Below, one piece after another: positions 1 to 5,303 of a stretch of DNA of 5,303 bases. Each line of letters begins with the position of its first letter. Position 1 is the first letter of the stretch. Source of the stretch: an uncultured Spirochaetaceae bacterium (GTDB lineage Bacteria; Spirochaetota; Spirochaetia; Sphaerochaetales; Sphaerochaetaceae). The notes beneath the pieces were generated by a model. It did no database searches, had not been told where the DNA came from, and saw only the letters and a program-made list of their open reading frames with translations. Position numbers and translations under genes: made by a program. The DNA is taken from NCBI GenBank assembly GCA_946414625.1, contig CAMKPI010000112.1, positions 1-5,303 on the forward strand, in the 5' to 3' direction.

Positions 1-40
1 ACGCTCTTCCGATCTGACTGGAGTTCAGACGTGTGCTCTT
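1..40. other. Illumina adapter contamination at contig end
   Basis: Bases 1-15 match the 3' end of the TruSeq universal (Read 1) adapter. Bases 16-40 match the Read 2 or index adapter, lacking its first two bases and its final CCGATCT. Two adapter pieces joined head to tail cannot be genomic, so this is a library or assembly artefact. The minus-strand reading frame of the adjoining gene happens to stay open through the adapter and would add 13 false residues (QEHTSELQSDRKS) to the protein. The match is from memory of the adapter sequences and is essentially exact. Confidence 0.97.
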
Positions 41-2198
41 GAATCACGCCTTCCCTCTCAAGGCAGAGCCTTCTCGCTTCCTCCCTTGACGACTCGGACG
101 CCGTGTCCAGCATTGTATAAAGCGTTTGAAGGCGAATTGTGGCAAAAAGCCCCGTCTCTTCAAGGTCAGACGCCACAGAAGGGAAGATCTCGCGAGCCCT
201 GGAATCTCCCCAGACATCAAAACTTGTTATTTTGAAAGATGACTGGAGGCACAGGCGGAGGGTCTCGCGCAGGTCCATGTAGAAAGTCCGCTCCCCTTCA
301 AACCCGGAAACCACGGTGTTCGGATACTGCTGAACGTCCCCGTCGTCGTAGCCAGTGAATTCATTGTAAACTAGGGCTTTGGCGTTACCATTCAGGCTTT
401 TCACGGTAATGAGCTTGTCGCCCGTGTCCTTGATCCCTACCGTGCAGTACTTTCTTTCATCCACATTGAGAGCCACCAGCACGACATCCAGCGCAAGGCT
501 GTTATATGTGGTCCAAAGATCGCTATAGCCCTCCTCCGCCGAGTCGTAGAAATATTTGTAAGCGACAAAGGGATCTCCATAATCGCTGACATAAGCGGAA
601 AGCGCTGTAAACGGTACGGACGCCTCCTGAAGGAAATTCAGCACCTTTTGGCGGTTCTTATCCGCAGGCACAGAGGAAAGCGGCGCCGGAGCATCGAAAT
701 ACGATTCACCGCACCGGTAGCGCACAGGATCCTTTGAGGAAGACAGATACCACAATGTGTCCTGTCTCTCCGTTGTGGACGGCACGTACCGGGCGCGGAA
801 TATCCATCCTGTCTCGCTGTCTTCCCTGACTGCTATATCCCTCTCCACAAGGGTCTCCGAACCGCTTGAAGGATCCACTGTCACAAGCTCCAGAGTCTCC
901 AGGCAGCCGCCTATCATAATCCGCCACTTCTGTCGATAGACCGTCGGGTCGTCCTCCGCGTACTTGACGTAGATATAACAATGCAAGTTCTTCTCCTGAA
1001 GCGATTTAGAATGTGTGTAGACGGTGTTCGCCCTCGGTGTTATCGAGAACGTGCCCGACTGTCCGTCAAAATCCACCTTGAACAGGGTCTTGCCTTCGAA
1101 AGTCCTGTACTCGGTGGAGTTGCAAAGCCAATGAACGGCACCCGGATCATTTTTCTCCGGCTTGAAATACGGGCTTTCCGCCGCTGCCTCCTCCGCCTCG
1201 CGTGTCCATGTCTCCATGTCGATGGAAAACTCAAGGACGCGTCCGGCAACGGAAGATACCGTCTCCACCTTATAGGTGTAGCTCTTATCCTCCCCGTTTT
1301 CGTTCCTGACAAGGGAAATACAGTTCTCGCGCTCCGTTTTCTCACTGACGGGGCTGACTGTGGTCTCTGAGTTGTCCGATAAGAGAACCTTGAACTTCAG
1401 CGAAGCCGAGGAGGCAAGGACCGAGACCTCGATCTCTGATTCGCCGCCGTCGGCAACCTTGCAAAGCAAGCGGAACGTGTTATCGTAATACTCCCTGACG
1501 CTCACAACCTCCCCAGAGCGGGTAACCGACACTTCCCCTATCTCCGTTGTCTTGCCTGACGGGTCATACACGGAGAAGCGATACTCCGCACCGGCCACCA
1601 ATGTGATGCTTCGCGTGAACCGCGTGACAACGCCTTGCAGCATCCCGCTGTCATAAGAGAGGTCGTGATTCACAAACGACTCCTCCATAACGTAGCTCGC
1701 AGCGATCTCGCTGAGGGCAGACCGGCAGTTCACAATCAGAACCTTGTCCAATGCATCAGAGACTTCGCTTTTCGCGTTGATGGTATACGAGCCGGGGCGG
1801 CTCATCTCGGCGCAGGAAATCGAAAAGCCATTGCTGGAAATGTTGTTGATCCTTATGTCTGGCGACGTGAAGGTCCAGCCGTAGGCACAGTCCGCGCCGT
1901 CTTTCAAGTGATGAAGCTCGACGCCCACGGTTTCCGTCGCAAAACCGGGGGCGTCCCTGTCAACCTCCAGCTGGTAAACGCCTCCCCGAGTCTCCAGCGT
2001 CCGCCCGGCATAGGCGACTCGTATGAGTGACGAATCGGGCGCAGTACTGTCCCGCCCCACGAACGTCTCCTCTTCGGCGACGGAAAAAACATCGCAAGAA
2101 GAGATGCCCGCGACAGCGAAGAAAACCGCGATAAACAGCAGAGAAACGCGAAGAACGAAAAGAAAAACAGAGCTTTGACGGCGCATTGACTTATCCAT
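41..2198 (-). CDS. Large predicted exported lipoprotein, beta-rich, 3' end missing
   Basis: I do not recognise the family. The frame is open from ATG at 2198 to base 42, giving 719 residues and no stop, so the C-terminus is missing. The N-terminus is a signal peptide: basic MDKSMRR, a long hydrophobic core (about residues 11-30, with one Arg at 17), then lipobox ISSC with Cys35 as the predicted lipidated residue. Ile at -3 and Ser at -1 suit the relaxed spirochaetal lipobox. The mature part begins with a short acidic linker (about 41-57), followed by beta-rich sequence to about residue 500. An Ig- or PKD-like stretch seems to end near 157 (GSYTINAKSE followed by LIVNC). From about 513 to 719 the composition is more mixed alpha/beta, with a probable helical stretch at about 674-715. 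Scattered cysteines may form disulfides. The start is favoured by GAGGAG just upstream; Met5 would leave a 15-base gap. The gene follows another large beta-rich gene on the same strand after a 468-base repeat-bearing spacer, so independent transcription is possible. Export and lipidation are well supported; a surface or adhesin role is inference. Confidence 0.9.
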
Positions 2199-2201
2199 TT
2201 T

Positions 2202-2207
2202 CTCCTC
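2202..2207 (-). promoter_or_regulatory. Ribosome binding site of the lipoprotein gene
   Basis: GAGGAG lies three bases upstream of ATG 2198; its GAGG core is five bases away. It is the only purine-rich Shine-Dalgarno sequence near the start. It supports the first ATG over the in-frame ATG at 2186, which would be 15 bases away. Confidence 0.75.
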
Positions 2208-2274
2208 ACACGGACCGGATCGGGGTCGCTATCTCGTTTTGGATATTCCGTCCCAGGAAAACAGAAGACGAAAC

Positions 2275-2290
2275 CGGACTGGGCAGTCCG
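2275..2290 (-). terminator. Hairpin with T-rich 3' flank, possible weak terminator or attenuator
   Basis: CGGACT and AGTCCG form a perfect 6-bp stem around a four-base GCCC loop on the minus strand. It is followed by a T-rich but interrupted stretch, GGTTTCGTCTTCTGTTTTCC. The hairpin lies 77 bases upstream of the lipoprotein ATG and about 375 bases past the stop of the upstream gene. It could end read-through from upstream or be leader structure. The lack of a continuous T run makes an efficient intrinsic terminator doubtful. Confidence 0.3.
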
Positions 2291-2298
2291 ACCGCTAC

Positions 2299-2320
2299 CG
2301 CAAGGTCCTTTTCGCTTGCG
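2299..2320 (-). other. Second hairpin in the lipoprotein gene leader
   Basis: CGCAAG and CTTGCG are perfect inverted arms of 6 bp separated by a 10-base loop. It sits eight bases from the neighbouring hairpin, so the two may stack or compete. No T tract follows, so this one is not a terminator by itself. Its function is unknown and a chance occurrence is possible. Confidence 0.3.
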
Positions 2321-2353
2321 TGATGGATTTCCTGCGTAGACCGAGAACTGTAT

Positions 2354-2365
2354 CGCGGCGCCGCG
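2354..2365. repeat. 12-bp GC palindrome at the edge of the repeat array
   Basis: CGCGGCGCCGCG is a perfect self-complementary 12-mer immediately before the first repeat copy. Similar GC-rich text (GCCGCG) closes copies 1 and 4 of the array, so this may be the remnant end of an older copy. Confidence 0.5.
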
Positions 2366-2368
2366 CGC

Positions 2369-2612
2369 CACCCAAAGGACATCCCCCCGATTATCGAAGA
2401 AGACCATACAGCAGCACGTAACGCCGCGCGGCACCCAAGAGGATCCCCCGATTATCGAAGAAGACCATACAGCAGCGCATAACGCTGCGGCACCCAAGAG
2501 CATCCCCCGATTATCGAAGAAGAGCATACAGCAGCGCATAGCGCTAACTCGGCACCCAAAGGGCATCCCCCGATTATTGTAGAAGACCATACAGCAGCGC
2601 ATAGCGCCGCGG
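2369..2612. repeat. Intergenic tandem repeat, four copies of 59-63 bp
   Basis: Copies begin at the CACCCAA box at 2369, 2432, 2491 and 2553, giving unit lengths of 63, 59, 62 and 60 bp. On the plus strand each unit runs CACCCAA, a short variable stretch, ATCCCCC (GATCCCCC in copy 2), the core CGATTATCGAAGAAGACC, then ATACAGCAGC, a small inverted repeat and CGG. Copy 3 has GAGC in place of GACC, and copy 4 has ATTGTAG in place of ATCGAAG. The inverted repeat can fold in copy 2 as GCAGCG/CGCTGC (2472-2488) and in copy 3 as AGCGC/GCGCT around ATA (2533-2545). It is weaker in copies 1 and 4. Length changes are not multiples of three, which argues against selection for a protein. There are no unique spacers, so this is not a CRISPR array. 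The unit may be a transcribed structured element, a protein-binding array or a minisatellite; the sequence alone does not decide. Confidence 0.9.
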
Positions 2613-2666
2613 CGTCCAAGGTTTCACCACGGTTTTCGAAGCAATTCGTGTAGCGACACTGCGGCA
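2613..2666. repeat. Degenerate fifth copy of the intergenic repeat, abutting the stop codon
   Basis: The stretch starts CGTCCAAGG in place of CACCCAAGG and keeps GGTTTTCGAAG, where good copies have CGATTATCGAAG. It ends with GCGGCAC, the usual unit junction, directly beside the TAG of the upstream gene. The alignment is clear at both ends and poor in the middle, consistent with an eroded edge copy. Confidence 0.6.
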
Positions 2667-5303
2667 CTAGAACGGCACAGAGCAGTAGCCTCCCTTTGTG
2701 TTACAAACATCAGAACCGTTCCTCCAATCGCCCCAGACAGCGGATGCCGGCCATGGAGACGACACATAGCCCTTCTTGTGCTGGCTCGCCTTGATGCCGT
2801 ACCGGCCGGATGTACAGGAATACTCCTCGGTGATCGCGGCGCCGGTGGTGCGAATCGCCCCGTCGTTCACGCAGAACTGCACCGTCGCCCCGGGGAACGT
2901 GGGCATAACTTTGTACCTGTAGCTGTAAGAAGATGTATACCAGAAGACTTTCCAGTCTTTCCTCCTGCAGCCGGTTATGAACGCATAAGGAGGGGGCAAC
3001 CTCGAGAGCGACCCCGTCTCCTCTCCGCCTGTCTGACCTTTCTGCCAGGTGCCGAGCTGGGGGATGCACCGCACCGCTATCGTCCTTACCGCCGTACTGT
3101 CCGCATCTCCAAGCGCCTCCGCGGAAAGAAGATCCACCACTATAACAGGTTCGGTTAAGTCCTCCACCCAGACGGAGCCGTCCAGGGAGTACGAGATCCT
3201 ACAGTAGCGCCCTGAGTAATCCTGAACATTCTGAATTACGGCAACTCGCTTTTCCAACGCCCCGTACTTTTCCTGCGCTTCGTCCGAAATATCGATTTTA
3301 GGCACTGCGGAGAGCGACTTCTTCTCAAGCTGAACAGGCTGGCTGGTACGGGTCTGGAACACGGCTCCCGTCACTGGGCTGCGCAGCTGGATGTGGACAT
3401 AGTAGACGCCTTCCCCGCGGGAGGCCGGGATTCTTACCACATGCCTCTCTTCACGCCCTAGTTTTACCCATCCGGAAGACGGGACGCTCGCCGGATCGCT
3501 TGAAGTGTTGATATAGCAGTACATGTCATAAAACGTGGACGCGTTGAGATAGGAATTTATTGCCGTTATCTCCTTGCAGTACGTTGTCTCCTCCCCTGTA
3601 CCCTTCACCTCCACGGCGTCGCTGAAACCTGTCGCAACTCTGAAGCCGAACGAGGGAAGCTCTATCTCACTGACGATTCCAAGCGGCGTATTGTCGGCTG
3701 TGCTCGCGCACTGGTATGCGCTGTAGCCGACCTCCCCGGAGAACGGAACGCTCTGGGTGACACTTTCGCTATCGAACAAGCACATCCAAACCCGCCTTCC
3801 GTTCCCGTACAGGGCGACTTTCACCGACACGCCCTCTGGGATATCCGTCGGAATGAAGCTGAAATAGTTCTGTCCGACGGAGTCCACCTCCTTTTCCACA
3901 GTTATGTACCTGCCGTCCCAGGGCTCCTTCACTTTCACCGAAGCAACGCACTTGCGGCTTTCGTAGTCTGAAAGGTACGGCAGTCCCTTTCCGCTCTTCA
4001 TATTTTTGTAATAACAGGAAATATCGTAGACTCCCGGGTCACAGAGGAGAATCTCTCGCCCGTCGCCAGGCGGCAATGTCCTGCTGTAAGCGGACTCGGA
4101 CACGCCCGTGCCCGAAAGGGATGACGACCTGAAATCAACAACAAGGTCTCCTGCCACCTGGGTATTGGAAAGCCGCACAGTGTAAACCGCCTGCCTCTTT
4201 CTGGTACCCGGAACCGGAAGATCCGAGATGAACTCCGGAAAATCGAAAGAAAGGTTCGGGAAATTCTCATATACGCGCATTGCGACGGGCGGAGTGTCGA
4301 TGGGCTCCACCTCCACGTCGAGCTCCTCGGTTGGGCTTACTCTCCCCGAACCGTTCATGATATATGCGCGAACCTTGTATTTACCGCTGTATACCAGGTG
4401 AACGTCGTGACCGAGGCTTACATCACGACTCTCCGGCCCCTTGTCCTCACATTCCGTGGCGACAACGGTCTCGTCAAGGGACGCGCCGTCCCAATCCCGG
4501 CGGACGACCTCAAAGCACAGGCGCGATCCGCCGTCGATTTTACGGTACGAATTGGAAACGTTGTCACCGATGATATGGACAATTTTTCCGTCGGAGACGG
4601 AGGACGGCTCTACAAGAATTCTGGGCGACGGCAGGGACACCACCTCGTTCTCCAGGTTTATCCGAACAGAACGCTCGTCCTTGGTACCTGCACGCAGAGA
4701 AAGATCCACCGTCGCTCTGTTCGTATCCGTCAGCCCCATTGCAAGAAGGAACCCCCCCTCGTCGGTGTAAAGAACTTCCACTGCCTCGCTCCCGGCTGAG
4801 CCGATTGAATACTTCAAATCAATCTTTCCGACATTGCATCCGTTTTTCTCCACTATGTGGAGATAGTTCTCACCGTTGGCGTGGAAAGTCAGGCTGCTGT
4901 CCAGGGAAAGCCGCTCAGAGGCGTCCGAAATCTTCGCTCCCTGGTCGTTGAATTCGCGGATGGACGAAAACTTGACCCGACCGTCGCCATCGAACTCGAG
5001 GTCCGAATCCATCACATCCACAAAGGAATAGGAGAGGCAGTTGCGGAGCTTGTCCAGCGAGGAGAGGGAAAAACTGTAAACGGATATCGTCGCGCCGCCC
5101 TTTTCTGTAGCGTCCTGCGAACTCGCGTCTACCCCTGGGACGCCCGACACACCCGATGCGTCTATCCTGGAGGCGTCCGACACACCGGAGGCGCCCTTTT
5201 CTGCAGTGTCCGACACACCGGAGGCGTTTATCGCAGAGCCGCCCGACGCACCGGAGGCGCCCTTTTCTGCAGTGTCCGACACACCGGAGGCGTTTATCGC
5301 AGA
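2667..5303 (-). CDS. Large repeat-bearing, beta-rich surface-type protein, 5' end missing
   Basis: I do not recognise the family. The frame is open from the contig edge to TAG at 2667-2669, giving 878 visible residues without a start. The GTG at 5282 is an internal valine of a repeat unit and has no ribosome binding site, so the true start lies outside. Visible residues 5-70 are six 11-residue units rich in Ser, Gly, Ala and Asp, starting ASGVSD in the best copies, probably a flexible linker. From about residue 71 onward the sequence is beta-rich with alternating hydrophobic residues and frequent Tyr and Val. Strand-end motifs such as YSGKYKVRAYI and PGVYDISCYY are typical of Ig-, PKD- or FN3-like sandwich domains, so several such domains in series are likely. 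Near the C-terminus YGIKASQHKKGYVSSPW resembles the last strand of chitobiase-C-terminal/FN3-like modules. The tail is rich in Trp, Gly, Tyr and Cys and ends YCSVPF. No enzyme motif, LPXTG signal or late membrane segment is visible. An exported binding or structural protein is the best inference; its signal peptide would be upstream of the window. Confidence 0.9.
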   Translation of the reverse strand, partial: SAINASGVSDTAEKGASGASGGSAINASGVSDTAEKGASGVSDASRIDASGVSGVPGVDASSQDATEKGGATISVYSFSLSSLDKLRNCLSYSFVDVMDSDLEFDGDGRVKFSSIREFNDQGAKISDASERLSLDSSLTFHANGENYLHIVEKNGCNVGKIDLKYSIGSAGSEAVEVLYTDEGGFLLAMGLTDTNRATVDLSLRAGTKDERSVRINLENEVVSLPSPRILVEPSSVSDGKIVHIIGDNVSNSYRKIDGGSRLCFEVVRRDWDGASLDETVVATECEDKGPESRDVSLGHDVHLVYSGKYKVRAYIMNGSGRVSPTEELDVEVEPIDTPPVAMRVYENFPNLSFDFPEFISDLPVPGTRKRQAVYTVRLSNTQVAGDLVVDFRSSSLSGTGVSESAYSRTLPPGDGREILLCDPGVYDISCYYKNMKSGKGLPYLSDYESRKCVASVKVKEPWDGRYITVEKEVDSVGQNYFSFIPTDIPEGVSVKVALYGNGRRVWMCLFDSESVTQSVPFSGEVGYSAYQCASTADNTPLGIVSEIELPSFGFRVATGFSDAVEVKGTGEETTYCKEITAINSYLNASTFYDMYCYINTSSDPASVPSSGWVKLGREERHVVRIPASRGEGVYYVHIQLRSPVTGAVFQTRTSQPVQLEKKSLSAVPKIDISDEAQEKYGALEKRVAVIQNVQDYSGRYCRISYSLDGSVWVEDLTEPVIVVDLLSAEALGDADSTAVRTIAVRCIPQLGTWQKGQTGGEETGSLSRLPPPYAFITGCRRKDWKVFWYTSSYSYRYKVMPTFPGATVQFCVNDGAIRTTGAAITEEYSCTSGRYGIKASQHKKGYVSSPWPASAVWGDWRNGSDVCNTKGGYCSVPF
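5094..5291 (-). repeat. Six in-frame 33-bp units encoding 11-residue repeats
   Basis: Reading down the minus strand the units are ASGVSDTAEKG, ASGASGGSAIN, ASGVSDTAEKG, ASGVSDASRID, ASGVSGVPGVD and ASSQDATEKGG. Every unit is exactly 33 bp, so the frame is kept, in contrast to the intergenic array. Units become more divergent towards the folded part of the protein. The four residues before the first unit (SAIN) are the end of another unit, so the array continues beyond the contig edge. The composition suggests an extended, flexible linker or stalk. Confidence 0.9.
5183..5303 (-). repeat. 66-bp higher-order duplication, 55 bp identical, running into the contig end
   Basis: Bases 5183-5237 and 5249-5303 are identical over 55 positions at a spacing of 66 bp, that is two 11-residue units. 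Identity extends to the last base of the window, so the second copy is cut by the contig edge. Perfect identity between adjacent copies indicates recent duplication, and is a common reason for an assembler to stop. Confidence 0.92.

Larger units (their letters stand above)
2199..2666. other. Intergenic spacer with repeat array and hairpins
   Basis: This 468-base gap lies between the stop of the upstream gene and the start of the lipoprotein gene. In minus-strand order it holds a degenerate repeat copy touching the stop codon, four good tandem repeat copies (2612-2369), a GC palindrome (2365-2354), two hairpins (2320-2299 and 2290-2275), an AT-richer stretch around 2255-2235, and the ribosome binding site. 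I could not identify a convincing -35/-10 promoter pair, though a promoter for the lipoprotein gene would be expected between the array and 2210. Open frames across the spacer on both strands change peptide from one repeat copy to the next, so I do not call any as a gene. Confidence 0.8.

Noticed and set aside
1904..2602. 232-codon minus-strand open frame across the repeats and the lipoprotein start
   Set aside because: It runs through repeat copies in shifting readings and then overlaps the signal peptide coding region out of frame. The overlapping lipoprotein frame has a ribosome binding site, signal peptide and a much longer coherent protein.
2369..2612. CRISPR array
   Set aside because: Units are tandem copies of each other over almost their full length; there are no unique spacers, and no cas genes are visible.
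2640..2666. Intrinsic terminator directly after the upstream gene
   Set aside because: Only a weak 4-bp GTGT/ACAC stem is present and no T run follows it on the minus strand.
2452..2667. 71-codon minus-strand open frame starting at the end of the upstream gene
   Set aside because: It consists almost wholly of repeat units read in different frames, with no convincing ribosome binding site.
2667..2690. C-terminal Phe as an outer-membrane beta-barrel signature
   Set aside because: The end YCSVPF lacks the alternating aromatic/hydrophobic pattern of a final barrel strand, and the rest of the protein reads as sandwich domains rather than a barrel.
4364..4951. Plus-strand open frames opposite the large upstream gene
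   Set aside because: They are rich in Arg, Ser and Pro, overlap one another, and mirror the codon structure of the long minus-strand gene; they look like shadows.
5280..5282. GTG at 5282 as the start codon of the large upstream gene
   Set aside because: It is the valine of a repeat unit (ASGVSD), the frame is open upstream to the contig edge, and the bases before it hold no Shine-Dalgarno sequence.

Overview
The window looks like one end-to-end piece of a metagenomic or draft bacterial contig. It carries two long protein-coding genes on the minus strand, both cut by the contig ends, separated by a 468-base spacer that contains a tandem repeat array. Bases 1-40 are not biological: they match Illumina TruSeq adapter ends joined to each other. 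Real sequence therefore starts at about base 41.

Organism: the downstream gene begins with a lipoprotein signal peptide whose lipobox (ISSC, Cys35) is of the relaxed kind common in spirochaetes, and it has a Shine-Dalgarno sequence. Moderately GC-rich DNA and very large, beta-rich, poorly conserved surface-type proteins fit a host-associated Treponema or relative. This is an inference with modest confidence, because the window has no marker gene.

Layout in transcription order (right to left). (1) 5303-2667: the 3' part of a large gene, 878 codons visible. It opens inside a Ser/Gly/Ala/Asp-rich region built of 11-residue repeats, continues as a long beta-rich region that reads like serial Ig-like or FN3-like domains, and ends in a Gly/Tyr/Trp/Cys-rich tail. 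(2) 2666-2199: the intergenic spacer, holding a degenerate repeat next to the stop codon, four good copies of a 59-63 bp tandem repeat, a 12-bp GC palindrome, two hairpins and a ribosome binding site. (3) 2198-41: the 5' part of a predicted exported lipoprotein gene, 719 codons visible, with no stop before the adapter.

How they may work together: both products look like extracytoplasmic, beta-sandwich-rich proteins, one of them probably lipid-anchored. A surface adhesion or binding role is plausible but unproven, and I recognise neither as a named family. The most noteworthy items are the intergenic repeat array, the 11-residue repeat region in which the contig breaks, and the adapter at the other end.
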